Source: Calothrix sp. NIES-2100
Lineage (GTDB): Bacteria; Cyanobacteriota; Cyanobacteriia; Cyanobacteriales; Nostocaceae
NCBI RefSeq assembly: GCF_002368195.1
Contig: NZ_AP018178.1
Coordinates: 3,306,791-3,370,790, forward strand
Reading direction: 5' to 3'
DNA length: 64,000 bases
Shown here one piece after another: positions 8,583 to 17,370 of this stretch. The position numbers and the translations under genes were made by a program. Under the pieces are notes generated by a model. That model saw only the letters and a list, made by a program, of their open reading frames with translations, was not told where the DNA came from and ran no database searches. How positions within the stretch are numbered: position 1 is the stretch's first letter; each line of letters begins with the position of its first letter.

Positions 8583-9329
8583 CTGAGGTGTTTGCCTCCA
8601 TCCGATTTGTGGCTGATATTTATTAGACCGGATGGCTAAGAGAAAGGTTCAATTGGTCAGTTGTCAATAGTCAGTTGTCAGTTGTCAAGCTCAAAGTTTC
8701 AGGCTAAAAGCTTGGTTAGGGACATCCAATTTTTTTAATACCCAATAAATTTGTAGTGCGAGCGTAAAAGAAGCTGGTGTTCATTCATCGAGCAAGATGT
8801 TTGTCCTTCGCTGCGGGAGGCTGCGCCCTAAGCGTAGCTATGCCGCAGGCTTTACGGACACGCTCTCGCGTTCGCATTACGGAATATGGGTAATTTATTG
8901 GGGAACTCCAAAAAATAAATTATGCCAAATTGTAGGGGCGGGGTTACCCCCATTGGTGTCAACTTAACGTGAAACCCTTGCCAGGATGTGATTTGATACA
9001 AAATCACGTACCATCAAGATCCGCGCTACCCCACCCCAGTTTTGTCTAAAAGCCAAAACGTCCCCTCCCCGCTTGCGGGGAGGGGATTGAGGGGTGGGGT
9101 AAAATGCCTGTGGAATAAGCGTTTTGACTTAAGTTGACACCAATGGGTTACCCCGCCCCTACGAGTTGCGGGTTTGGTAGGTTAATGATTGGAATATTTT
9201 TTTATTTGGAAGTCCCTTGTTTGTAAGTTCCTTAATGCAGCTAAAAGCCTCAAAAGGCAATCAATTCACAATGCAGTTTGTCTCCCTTCCCTCATCTCCC
9301 ACACCTACCACAGCCCCCAAAGACTCAAA
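8583..9329. other. Intergenic region of repeats and a nested MITE
   Basis: No gene is supported. It contains STRR heptamers (about 8651-8690), a dispersed GC-rich repeat (8810-8880, GCGTAGCTATGCCGCAGGCT type, also near 30.95 and 48.1 kb), and the MITE described separately at 8901-9216. Short plus-strand frames at its right end are antisense to the downstream dehydratase gene. Confidence 0.7.
8901..9216. mobile_element. MITE (GGGAACTCC family), 316 bp, TTG target duplication
   Basis: It begins GGGAACTCCAAAAAATAAAT and ends in the inverted GGAAGTCCC, flanked by TTG at 8898-8900 and 9217-9219. It is the same family as the 126-bp copy at 7.5 kb, with a different 3-bp duplication. The extra length is a second inverted-repeat unit inside it: arms 8932-8967 and 9129-9162 (GTAGGGGCGGGGTTACCCC type), with an inner hairpin CCCCTCCCCGC/GGGGAGGGG near 9063-9086. 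There is no coding sequence. Confidence 0.75.
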
Positions 9330-10298
9330 TCAAACAGAAAATAATTTACGCGCTTGTGTCAAATCGACATTGCCACCACTGATAATAATCCCAATCTTCG
9401 CAACTGGGACTGTCACCACATCTTCTAGTAAAGCAGCAGCGGCTAGTACTCCTGTAGGTTCAACAACAATTTTCAAGCGTTCCCAGAGGAAAAACATGGT
9501 GCGGACAATTGCAGACTCTGATACTGTGACCATATCATCAACGTGATTAAGTACTAAGGGAAAAGTAATTTTCCCCAAGCTGGGAGTACGTGCGCCATCA
9601 GCAATCGTATTCGGGTTATTGACCGTTTGCAGAGTTTTGCTGTAAAAGGAACGGGTAGCATCATCAGCTAATTGTGGTTCAACGCCAATCACCCGACATT
9701 TTGGTAACAGGGCTTTAGTTGCGATCGCACAACCGGAAAGTAAGCCGCCACCACCGCAGGGAACTAATAAAAAGTCGAGTTCGCCCACTTCCTCGATCAG
9801 TTCTAAAGCTGCTGTACCTTGTCCGGCGATTACATGGGGATGATCGTAAGGGGGAATGAGTTTCAAGCCGCGATCGCCTGCTAAACTTTGGGCGAGTTCT
9901 TCCCGGTTAGTATTGTGTCGATTATAGAGAATTACCTCAGCCCCATAACCGCGAGTAGCTGTTTGCTTAACTGCGGGGGCATCATCGGGCATGACAATAG
10001 TTGTGGGGATATTGAGTAATTTTCCCGCCAGTGCGATCGCTTGTCCATGATTCCCCGATGAATAGGTAAGAACGCCTTTTTGTTTTTGGGCTTCAGATAG
10101 CTGTGTTAATGCATTGTACGCACCTCTAAACTTAAATGCCCCTGTGCGTTGAAAATTTTCGCATTTAAAAAACACCTGACTCTGAGTCAGTTCATTCACT
10201 GTCCTCGACGTTAACACAGGTGTATGGTAGGCAATACCTAAAAGCCGCTTCTCAGCAGATTCTACGTCAGTAATGGTAAGCGAGTTATCCTGTAGCAT
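9330..10298 (-). CDS. Threonine/serine dehydratase-like PLP enzyme
   Basis: About 322 residues of PLP fold type II. The PLP lysine is in TGAFKFRGAYN (Lys56 counted from ATG 10298). SSGNHGQAIA binds substrate and CGGGGLLSG is the phosphate-binding glycine loop. No C-terminal ACT regulatory domain is present, so it resembles catabolic threonine dehydratase, serine racemase or hydroxyaspartate ammonia-lyase rather than biosynthetic IlvA. Expected reaction: deamination of Ser/Thr-type substrates to 2-oxoacids. ATG 10298 is chosen over an upstream in-frame start at 10361 because family members begin near this point. Exact substrate is unresolved. Confidence 0.85.
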   Translation of the reverse strand: MLQDNSLTITDVESAEKRLLGIAYHTPVLTSRTVNELTQSQVFFKCENFQRTGAFKFRGAYNALTQLSEAQKQKGVLTYSSGNHGQAIALAGKLLNIPTTIVMPDDAPAVKQTATRGYGAEVILYNRHNTNREELAQSLAGDRGLKLIPPYDHPHVIAGQGTAALELIEEVGELDFLLVPCGGGGLLSGCAIATKALLPKCRVIGVEPQLADDATRSFYSKTLQTVNNPNTIADGARTPSLGKITFPLVLNHVDDMVTVSESAIVRTMFFLWERLKIVVEPTGVLAAAALLEDVVTVPVAKIGIIISGGNVDLTQARKLFSV

Positions 10299-10361
10299 TA
10301 ATGGCAGTATAAAAGATTCTCGCTCCTTATTTTTAACCGAAACAGTATTAATGCCAATCAC

Positions 10362-10724
10362 CCAGTGATTGTAGGCAATATTTTTTATAGATTCGTAGTC
10401 AGGACTTTAGTCCTAAAACACATCTATTTTGAGAACCATAGTTTTAAAAGTAGTGGGAGCATCTGCAAGAGAGCTCTTCGTAGCGGGCTTTGGGTCCCGC
10501 ACTACTCCAGGTTTCAAAATGGACGAGGTTTAGATAAAAATTATCTTAATAATTTGCTAAAAATTATACTTTATCACTTAGCAATCTACTAGGTTGATTG
10601 CTCACAAGTTCCTCAAATTTTTCTGCTAATTTCAAAGTATAGCAATATGAGAGTTGCAATAAATTTGTTGCTAATTGTTAAATTAGCAGGACGCGATCGC
10701 TTATATTTTGGAGGCTTAGCTAAA
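10362..10724. other. Intergenic region with a dispersed repeat
   Basis: Holds TTCGTAGTCAGGACTTTAGTCCT at about 10382-10404, a hairpin-forming repeat with relatives near 11907 and 62365, then a GC-rich stretch near 10460-10505. No supported gene. A GGAGG ribosome binding site at 10710-10714 belongs to the next gene. Confidence 0.6.
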
Positions 10725-11807
10725 ATGAACGAACAACGCCTCTGTGCATATCTAAATTTAATTCAAGCACTGCTCACCTGTGCCGATGGAGAGGAGTGGA
10801 ATATTTTGCACCAGCACGAAAAACTTGTAAACACCGAATTTGTGCAAGTAATGCAGCAAGTTGCTCAACAAATGGTGAATGACGGCGAGGTGGAATCAGC
10901 AAAGTTTTTGTATTATTGGGTAGGACAATTAAATCATGTTTTATCCCCAACTGCTAATTATCATCAAGATAACGAGCGATTACAAGCTTACTTAAACTTA
11001 ATTCAAGCACTTTTAAACTGTACCAATGGTCAAGAAGGTGAAGTTTTAGCTGCAAATCAAGATTTAGTTGATTCCCGCTTTGTACACCTGTTAAAGCAAG
11101 TTGCACGCCAAATGGCTGGACGGGGTGCAAATAATACTGCTGTTTACTTAAGTAATTTAGCTACACAAATAAGTCGTAATTTAGCACAACAAGCAGATAT
11201 TCTCAAACCCAAGTTTGAGCGAGAAACTCAAATTAAATATCCGGTAAACAATGAACAAGCTCAGGAGGTTAAACATTTTAAAGAATTATTATCTCGGTTA
11301 AACAATAACTCTAATCACCACCAGACTTCCTCAAATTCCGCTTTAAAAAATTCGTCAGAACACCAGACTTTAAGCAATAAAACTGTTCAAGAAGCAGTGA
11401 ATAGAATAGCTGATTCTTTAAAAACCTCTCCAGCATTGCCAACAAATGATTTAGATGATCAGCAAGCAGAACAAATTCCCGAAGTATTGCCATCAGTTAA
11501 TAGTAACAAGCAGCTAGCTGAAGTACTGGGGGAAATAGCGCAATCTTTAAGTAAGCTAGAGAAAATATTGACTGCTAACTGGCAATCTCCTAATCCATTA
11601 TGGTACATGGAGGTATTAGAACGTGCCCAATCTTCTAATTGGTTGCTGACAAGTGAAGAAATAGAAAAATTAATCGGAGTTAAACCTAAATGCGAAGCAA
11701 GTAAAGATTCATTTCAACGTGGTTGTTGGATTTTTACAAAAGCTGGCAAGATGGGTTTACAAACTGCATGGCGAATTGCCAAGTACACAGATATAGGTAA
11801 TTCGTAA
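10725..11807 (+). CDS. Hypothetical protein with a duplicated N-terminal module
   Basis: About 360 residues from ATG 10725, which has GGAGG at 10710-10714; an in-frame ATG at 10647 lacks such a site. Two homologous segments of roughly 75 residues lie in tandem: RLCAYLNLIQALLTCADGEE... and RLQAYLNLIQALLNCTNGQE..., each followed by a V/LVxxxFVxxxKQVAxQM-type block. A polar Asn/Ser/Gln-rich linker follows. The C-terminal block includes WLLTSEEIEKLIGVKP and RGCWIFTKAGKMGLQTAW, which could be a small winged-helix-like unit. No family of known function is recognised and no catalytic motif is seen. Confidence 0.75.
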   Translation: MNEQRLCAYLNLIQALLTCADGEEWNILHQHEKLVNTEFVQVMQQVAQQMVNDGEVESAKFLYYWVGQLNHVLSPTANYHQDNERLQAYLNLIQALLNCTNGQEGEVLAANQDLVDSRFVHLLKQVARQMAGRGANNTAVYLSNLATQISRNLAQQADILKPKFERETQIKYPVNNEQAQEVKHFKELLSRLNNNSNHHQTSSNSALKNSSEHQTLSNKTVQEAVNRIADSLKTSPALPTNDLDDQQAEQIPEVLPSVNSNKQLAEVLGEIAQSLSKLEKILTANWQSPNPLWYMEVLERAQSSNWLLTSEEIEKLIGVKPKCEASKDSFQRGCWIFTKAGKMGLQTAWRIAKYTDIGNS

Positions 11808-12197
11808 TTCGTAATGCGTAATTCGTAATGAGATTTGGTCAAGGTTTTAAGTTATTGCCAACGGTGGTTGATTTATGTTGTGGTGTATGGTCTGTTTCAT
11901 AAGTTCGTAGTCAAGACTTCAGGAGTGAAGTTTGAAGTACAGTTTGTGATTAAATAAGGCAACGCTATGAAACTACTGGCAGTGGTAATCATTTCTCCTC
12001 TGGGAAAAAATTGAGGCATTCCCTGGGCGCGGTTCCCCTGCTTAAAGAAACTGCCGTCTGATTTAAGGAAGCCTTCCTGAAATCGGACTTTTCGTAATAT
12101 AATTAGATTCAATTGCTGACTGACTTACTATGAAGTCATCAAAATTAATGAACTAGACTAATGTGTTACAAATAGTAATTTATTGGGAGTGCTTATT
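11808..12197. other. Intergenic region, repeat-rich
   Basis: It starts with GTAATTCGTAAT direct repeats (11800-11830). A CGTAGTCAAGACTTCAGGAG copy of the dispersed repeat lies near 11908-11930. A 71-codon minus-strand frame inside has no recognisable family and no clear ribosome binding site, so it is not called. GGGAG at 12185-12189 is the ribosome binding site of the next gene. Confidence 0.55.
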
Positions 12198-12419
12198 ATG
12201 AAAACTGCTGTTAAATATGACCTAGAAGTTCTGAAAGAAGAAGCTCGCTATCTGGTCAAGAAAGGAGCAATTAAGCGGAATGAACCAATTTATGCATTAT
12301 GTAAGTTTATTCCTGGTCGTGATTGGGTTTGTCTAGAGTTAGAACTAGAAAAAAATGAATTTTTGTTACGGGATAAGATTATTGACTTGTTAGCTAATGA
12401 AACATGGAATGAAGATTAG
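12198..12419 (+). CDS. DUF4327 family small protein
   Basis: A 73-residue soluble protein (MKTAVKYDLEVLKEEARYL...) of the cyanobacterial DUF4327 family. Helical N-terminus, then RGDWVCLELELEKNE-like beta region (here GRDWVCLELELEKNEFLL). ATG 12198 follows GGGAG by 8 nt; a TTG at 12183 is less likely. No known function. It converges on hcp, with a hairpin between them. Confidence 0.82.
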   Translation: MKTAVKYDLEVLKEEARYLVKKGAIKRNEPIYALCKFIPGRDWVCLELELEKNEFLLRDKIIDLLANETWNED

Positions 12420-12503
12420 CAAGGGCAGAGGGGACAAGGGAAGGGGGACAACGAAGAACTCTTGACTTTTGCCTCTTGCTCAATGACAACTGACTCTTTT
12501 AAG

Positions 12504-12536
12504 TCAGCCGCTATTTTCACAAAGGATAGCGGCTGA
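12504..12536. terminator. Hairpin between convergent DUF4327 and hcp genes
   Basis: A perfect 11-bp stem, TCAGCCGCTAT at 12504-12514 with ATAGCGGCTGA at 12526-12536, and an 11-nt loop. It lies between two convergent genes and could terminate either, although neither side has a long T-run. Confidence 0.5.
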
Positions 12537-12558
12537 TTAAGACTGCAATACTCAAGGT

Positions 12559-14193
12559 TTATCCGAGACATGCGGCTAAATCTTGTTCGGGTGAGGTAAT
12601 CAGTTTGAGATTGAATTTCTCTGTTAGCAACTTGACAACATTAGGTGTGAAGAAAGCCGGGAGTGTGGGGCCTATACGAATATTTTGGATACCTAAGTGA
12701 AGCAGTGTGAGGAGAACTGCGATCGCTTTCTGTTCATACCAAGATAGTACCAAGGAAAGTGGCAGTTGATTAACACTGAAACCGAAGGCGTTTGCTAAGG
12801 CGACAGCAATCTGAATCGCTGAGTAAGTATCGTTACACTGTCCGATATCGAGGAGGCGAGGAATACCGCCGATATCACCTAAATCTTTGTCAAAAAAGCG
12901 GAATTTGCCACAGCCTAAAGTTAAGACGACACAATCATCGGGAATTTGTTCGACTAACTCAGTGTAGTAATTACGTCCAGGTTTGGCACCATCACAACCA
13001 CCAACTAGGAAGAAGTGACGGATATCACCTTGTTTTACAGCATTAATTACAGTATCAGCTACACCTAACACGGCATTACGAGCAAAGCCTGTAGTTACTG
13101 TACCGCGATCGCACTCTGAATCAAATCCGGGCATTGATAAAGCTTTGTTAATAATTGCGGAAATATCGCCAATGCTGGTATGTTGCAATCCAGGATAACC
13201 CACAGGCCCCAAGGTAAATACTTTGTCTTTGTAAGATTCATGGGGAGGTACGAGACAGTTCGTCGTCATGACAATTGCGCCAGGGAAGTGTTCAAAATCA
13301 TGGGTTTGGTTTTGCCATGCTGTGCCGTAATGTCCATAGAGGTGAGGATAAGTCTGCTTTAGTTTGGGATAACCATGTGCAGGTAGCAATTCACCGTGAG
13401 TATAAACCTTGATATCAGTTTTGGCTGTTTGCTCCAGGATAGCTTTCAAAGCGAGTAAATCGTGCCCTGAGACAAGAATTGCCTTGCCTGTTGTGTTGCC
13501 GAGTTGTACAACTGTGGGCGTAGGATGGCCAAAGGTGATGGTATTGCCTGCATCCAACAGTTCCATTGCTTTGAGGTTCATCTGTCCTACTTTTAGAGCC
13601 AAATCGAGCCAATCTTGCAGAGTCTTGTCTTGGGCATCTAAATTAGCGAGAACTTCATGGAAAAATATATATAAACCTTCATCGTGCTGATCGAGTTCAC
13701 AAGCATGGAATGCATAGGCAGCAACACCCTTGAGTCCATATAATACTGTGAGCTTGAGTGAGAAAATATCTATATTTTTAGCTGATTGACTGATAAACTC
13801 AAATTCTAAGTCTTTACCTTGCTGAATTTGTTGTGTTGAACTGCTAGCAGGTTGGAAACTGGCGATTGCAGACTCAACAACAGCATTACCTGTAGCTTGA
13901 ATTTGTAACTTCAGACTCTCACGTAATGCGATCGCGCGATTCACAAAGCTAATAAAATCATCCGCCGCAAAATTGACGTTTGTCAGCGTAGAAAATAACA
14001 TCTCACAAGTAAACTCATCCGTCTCGCGAGTCGTAATTCCTAGAGATTTTGCTTGCAAAGCCACTTGCGATAGTCCCCGCAAACAATGGACTAGTAAATC
14101 CTGTAAAGCATCGACTTCTGGACTTTTACCGCAGGCTCCCCACTGATGACAGACATCGCCGCGAGTTGTTTGTTCACATTGGTTGCAAAACAT
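12559..14193 (-). CDS. hcp: Hybrid cluster protein (hydroxylamine reductase / NO-stress protein)
   Basis: A 544-residue prismane protein. The N-terminal Fe-S cluster ligands are Cys3, Cys6, Cys15 and Cys21 (CNQC...CHQWGAC). The hybrid 4Fe-2S-2O cluster region is recognisable by VSGHDLLAL, TNCLVPP, VGGCDGAKPGRNYY and LTLGCGKFRF. HCPs reduce hydroxylamine in vitro and act as NO reductases/S-nitrosylases in E. coli. A Crp/Fnr-type regulator is divergently encoded, and an Fnr/Dnr-like palindrome lies about 60 bp upstream of the start, suggesting induction by nitrosative or anaerobic conditions (inference). Cytoplasmic. Confidence 0.95.
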   Translation of the reverse strand: MFCNQCEQTTRGDVCHQWGACGKSPEVDALQDLLVHCLRGLSQVALQAKSLGITTRETDEFTCEMLFSTLTNVNFAADDFISFVNRAIALRESLKLQIQATGNAVVESAIASFQPASSSTQQIQQGKDLEFEFISQSAKNIDIFSLKLTVLYGLKGVAAYAFHACELDQHDEGLYIFFHEVLANLDAQDKTLQDWLDLALKVGQMNLKAMELLDAGNTITFGHPTPTVVQLGNTTGKAILVSGHDLLALKAILEQTAKTDIKVYTHGELLPAHGYPKLKQTYPHLYGHYGTAWQNQTHDFEHFPGAIVMTTNCLVPPHESYKDKVFTLGPVGYPGLQHTSIGDISAIINKALSMPGFDSECDRGTVTTGFARNAVLGVADTVINAVKQGDIRHFFLVGGCDGAKPGRNYYTELVEQIPDDCVVLTLGCGKFRFFDKDLGDIGGIPRLLDIGQCNDTYSAIQIAVALANAFGFSVNQLPLSLVLSWYEQKAIAVLLTLLHLGIQNIRIGPTLPAFFTPNVVKLLTEKFNLKLITSPEQDLAACLG

Positions 14194-14253
14194 AATCTTC
14201 TCTCTTCTCTAATCTTGATGCTTCCAGCTTATTGAGAACCCAAAAGCAAATCC

Positions 14254-14267
14254 TTGATCTAAGTCAA
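14254..14267 (-). promoter_or_regulatory. Fnr/Dnr/HcpR-type operator upstream of hcp
   Basis: TTGATCTAAGTCAA is a near-perfect inverted repeat (TTGAT-N4-GTCAA) matching the Fnr/Dnr (TTGAT...ATCAA) and HcpR (TTGAC...GTCAA) consensus. It is centred about 67 bp upstream of the hcp ATG. A CAATAA hexamer at 14229-14234 (minus strand) lies 19 nt downstream and could be a -10 element, which would put the operator near -40, an activator position. Confidence 0.7.
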
Positions 14268-14310
14268 AAGTAGAGATAAAGTTTGGTAACAATAAAAGGC
14301 AGAGGAGAAA

Positions 14311-14373
14311 TAATTGTTGACTGTTGACTGTTGACAAGTGACAAATGACAAATGACAACTGACTACTGACAAA
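14311..14373. repeat. STRR heptamers in hcp-regulator spacer
   Basis: TTGACTG, TGACAAA and TGACAAC heptamers run directly up to the start codon of the regulator gene, leaving no obvious Shine-Dalgarno sequence. Confidence 0.75.
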
Positions 14374-14375
14374 CT

Positions 14376-15071
14376 ATGACTGTAACTGAACGTGTCTTAG
14401 AAGTTAAACAATTTTTACAAAGTACACCGATTTTTCAAGGTGTATTAGATGAGCAATTACAGGCATTAGCGAATATTGCTATCTTACAGAGTTATAAAAG
14501 AGGTGCAACAATATTTTTAGAAGGAGATCCTGGTAGCGGGTTTTTTATCGTCAAATCTGGCAGAATTAAGGTTTTTAAACTAGCTAATGGTGGTAAAGAA
14601 CAAATTCTGCATATATTTGGTGCGGGAGATCATTTTGCTGAGGTTCCGGCTTTTGATGGTGGACAATTTCCAGCCTCAGCCGCTGCGATTGAAAATTCCG
14701 AGGTAGTGTTTATACCTCGCGCCGCATTTTTGATGGTTTTGCAGCAACACCCAATTTTGGCGATCGCTATTTTAGGAACTTTTGCCCGCCATTTGCGAAA
14801 ATTGACGCATTTGGTTGATACCCTTTCGTTTAAGGAAGTCCCCGAACGTTTAGCAAACTACTTGTTAAATTTGAGCGATCGCCGTGGTAATGCTGATGTT
14901 TTCGAGTTGGATTTAGCTAAAGGACAACTTGCTGCACTATTAGGTACAATTCCCGAAACCCTCTCCCGCGCCTTTTATAAACTCAGTCAAGATGGCATCA
15001 TTGAGATTAACGGTACAACGATTCGATTGTGCGATCGCGATCGGTTGATGAACTTAGGGAAAAATAAATAA
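14376..15071 (+). CDS. Crp/Fnr-family transcription regulator, Dnr/HcpR-like
   Basis: A 231-residue regulator. N-terminal cyclic-nucleotide-binding-like beta barrel (about 15-130: IFLEGDPGSGFFIVKSGRIKVF), dimerisation helix, and a C-terminal winged helix (about 150-220). The recognition helix contains IPETLSRAF, the E-xx-S-R pattern that reads TTGAT/GTCAA half-sites, matching the palindrome in the shared spacer. There is no N-terminal cysteine cluster, so it is not an oxygen-labile Fe-S Fnr. It could bind haem/NO like Dnr. Divergent from hcp, which is its likely target. Confidence 0.85.
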   Translation: MTVTERVLEVKQFLQSTPIFQGVLDEQLQALANIAILQSYKRGATIFLEGDPGSGFFIVKSGRIKVFKLANGGKEQILHIFGAGDHFAEVPAFDGGQFPASAAAIENSEVVFIPRAAFLMVLQQHPILAIAILGTFARHLRKLTHLVDTLSFKEVPERLANYLLNLSDRRGNADVFELDLAKGQLAALLGTIPETLSRAFYKLSQDGIIEINGTTIRLCDRDRLMNLGKNK

Positions 15072-15117
15072 GCCAGATCATACCGCATTGGAGTTTACAA
15101 AACTCAATTTCAGAATC

Positions 15118-15753
15118 TTAGTTGCGGAACTGCTCCACTAAATTTACTAAATCTTGATTACGATCAACAATCTTTTGAGTTGATAAAGAATTACTATTTG
15201 ACATGGCATTTTTCAATGTTTCAAACTGTTCTTGTTCATTGAGCCGCCGTAACAGTTGAGCAATAATTCGCTCAACTCTCATGTCAATTCCTAAATCAAA
15301 TATCCCCTCCGGTTCTGCTTCAGAATTTAGCAAGCGATCGCTGACATCAAAAAAAGCTTGGAATAACCAAGGATTAAAAGTAACAACAATAGGTTTTTCG
15401 TCCTCTGGCTTTTCCTGAAGGTATTGAACTAAGAAATTTAACAGTGTAGATTTGCCAAAGCCCCAAGGAGCGGTAATTGCGATCGCAAATCCTCCGGGGA
15501 AATTCATTTTGCAAATACTGTCTGCTAGATATCTGGCAAAAGGTGCGTATTCTATAGCGATTCTCAGTTGGATGCAATACAAAATTATATCGTGGCGGGT
15601 AGGGGCACGGCACTGCCGTGCCTAAGAGAGTGTATTGGACTCAACCGAAAACCGCTATAATCGATCGTGTTTTGGATCTGTTAAAGGATTATCTGCGAAT
15701 TGCTCATTTATATTCTCAGTTTCGCTGCCTGACGCAGTGGTTGTTTCCACCAT
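15118..15753 (-). pseudogene. KAP-family P-loop NTPase, interrupted by a MITE and C-terminally short
   Basis: The frame starts at ATG 15753 (MVETTTASGSETEN...DPKHDRL) and hits a TAG at 15655-15657 inside an inserted 107-bp element. On the far side the gene continues EYAPFARYLADSICKM, then the Walker A segment ITAPWGFGKSTLLNFL and VTFNPWLFQ, to a stop at 15118. Removing the element and one TA copy rejoins the frame as DPKHDRL-EYAPFARYL. The restored protein would be about 176 residues, far shorter than usual KAP NTPases, and lacks Walker B, so it is also truncated at the C-terminus. KAP NTPases are membrane-associated ATPases, often in defence or mobile contexts. Confidence 0.8.
15553..15659. 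mobile_element. MITE, 105-107 bp, inserted at TA in the KAP NTPase gene
   Basis: Imperfect terminal inverted repeats of about 29 bp: left begins TATAGCGATTCTCAGTTG, and the inverted right end reads TATAGCGGTTTTCGGTTG. Both ends carry TA, and deleting one TA plus the element restores the host gene exactly, so TA is the target duplication. This points to an IS630/Tc1-mariner type transposase acting in trans. The centre has GGGGCACGGCACTGCCGTGCC, a palindrome. No open frame. Confidence 0.85.
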
Positions 15754-15803
15754 GAGACTTTCCCCTCTGTAACTATTTCGCATCATGCAACATGAAAAAA
15801 AGA

Positions 15804-15832
15804 AATCCTTCCCTCCCAAGGAGGGAAGGATT
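15804..15832 (-). terminator. Rho-independent terminator of the MFS gene
   Basis: A perfect 13-bp stem (AATCCTTCCCTCC at 15804-15816, complement at 15820-15832) with a 3-nt loop. On the minus strand it is followed by a T-rich run (TTTCTTTTTTT). It lies 75 bp beyond the stop of the minus-strand MFS gene. Confidence 0.88.
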
Positions 15833-15906
15833 GTGTTATTTACAGCAATTTACATCAGGCTTAAATTATGAGTTTCTAGCCTCTGCTTTTTTGGCGAAAA
15901 TATGGA

Positions 15907-17370
15907 TTAAACTGCCATTTTTTCGGCGGAAACTAACTCTGCTTTTGGCTTAAAAGGCAGAATTTTTTCTATCACATGAGCAATCGGCTTGCTGCGCGGT
16001 TCTCGGACAAATAATAAGGGAAAAAGCGCAATTAATCGCAAAGCAGCGGAAAGCGCAAATAGCCCACTTAAACCACCAATAATATCTAGCTGGGCTAAGA
16101 AACCACCAGCAGTTGCGCCTAAACCACCACTAACACCAGTAACAGCAGCTGCGATCGCAAAATATTGCGAAGGACGATCCAAAGGAGCGATTTCCATCTG
16201 AATATTACTGTTACACAAGTCGAGTGCTGCACCAAAACCACCCCAAATTAGGTGTATCAGAGGTAGCCATATCCACACAGAAATGATGTCATTTCCAACA
16301 CCCAGCCAGAATAAGGGTGTGACAGCAATTAAAACGCCAACTAATAATAATACTGGTCGATTTCCTACCCGATCGGCTAACTTACCCCAGAATACAAGCA
16401 TGACTAAGTTTGCCCCAGCAATCAAACTTGCATAAATCGTGACCGTAGTCAAGTCTAATTCTAAGTTTTTCAACATATAAAAGTTAAAAAACGGGGCGCT
16501 GAGGTTGACGGCGAATGTCCACAAACCAACGTAGAGGAGAAATTTTAAGAAATTGCTGTCTTTGAGAATGGTGAATATTTTTGGTTGGAGGCTGTCGGGA
16601 TTTTCCGCATGTGGAGACGAAGCTTTACCAGCGCGATAAACTTGGGGATTTACATCCACCATCCAAAACTGACAAGCCAAACTGATTAGGCCGATGATTA
16701 CACCTAAGAATAACAGTACACCATAACCTTGGATGCCACCACCAGGCCAAGCCGAGACAGCATATCCAAGAACTGGTACAGACAAGAAATTAGCCAAGCT
16801 ACCTGCACTATTGCGCAAGCCAAAATAACGCCCGCGCAAGGGAGGAGGAACCAAAGCAGCCATCCAGCTAAACCAAGCGCAACCGCCTAAGCCTCCTAAA
16901 ATATTAGTGACGACAATGATTCCTAGCGTCCAAATGACTAATTGGTGGGATTCAATATGAGAACAGCAAAACCAAGTAATACCCGCTACTAAAATCAACC
17001 AAAGTAGTCTGGAAGGGCCAAACACGATCATGGTATACCAATGGCGACTAGAAGTGCGATCGGCAAGATAGGCTCCTAGTGGTTGTAAGAAATTCGCCAG
17101 TAGGGGAATTGAAGATAGCAAGCCAATTTCCACAGGGGTAGCACCCAACTGGAGTAAGAAGTTAACCAGCAAAACGCCGCCAGTAATATTAGAAAAAATA
17201 GTGGCAAACACTCCATCTATAGTGGAAGCCTTGAGACTAGTTCGAGTAGCTTGCTTCGAGATTTTCGGTGGCGAATCTGTCTGAGGTATGAGTGCTGATG
17301 CTGGAGCGGGCTTGATTACTTCTACTTCTATAGGAGGTGATTTTTCTAATAGTTCTGATAGAGTCTTCAC
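15907..17370 (-). CDS. Major facilitator superfamily transporter
   Basis: A 487-residue membrane carrier with about 12 transmembrane segments after a polar N-terminal extension of about 50 residues. The MFS loop motif after helix 2 is LGAYLADRTSSRHWY, with a second copy WGKLADRVGNRP after helix 8. TM segments such as LWLILVAGITWFCCS and GVLLFLGVIIGLISLA are clear. It stands alone and ends at a strong terminator. Substrate cannot be told from the sequence. Confidence 0.85.
   Translation of the reverse strand: MKTLSELLEKSPPIEVEVIKPAPASALIPQTDSPPKISKQATRTSLKASTIDGVFATIFSNITGGVLLVNFLLQLGATPVEIGLLSSIPLLANFLQPLGAYLADRTSSRHWYTMIVFGPSRLLWLILVAGITWFCCSHIESHQLVIWTLGIIVVTNILGGLGGCAWFSWMAALVPPPLRGRYFGLRNSAGSLANFLSVPVLGYAVSAWPGGGIQGYGVLLFLGVIIGLISLACQFWMVDVNPQVYRAGKASSPHAENPDSLQPKIFTILKDSNFLKFLLYVGLWTFAVNLSAPFFNFYMLKNLELDLTTVTIYASLIAGANLVMLVFWGKLADRVGNRPVLLLVGVLIAVTPLFWLGVGNDIISVWIWLPLIHLIWGGFGAALDLCNSNIQMEIAPLDRPSQYFAIAAAVTGVSGGLGATAGGFLAQLDIIGGLSGLFALSAALRLIALFPLLFVREPRSKPIAHVIEKILPFKPKAELVSAEKMAV

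Noticed and set aside
12792..13690. Plus-strand frames of 60-93 codons
   Set aside because: They are antisense shadows inside hcp.
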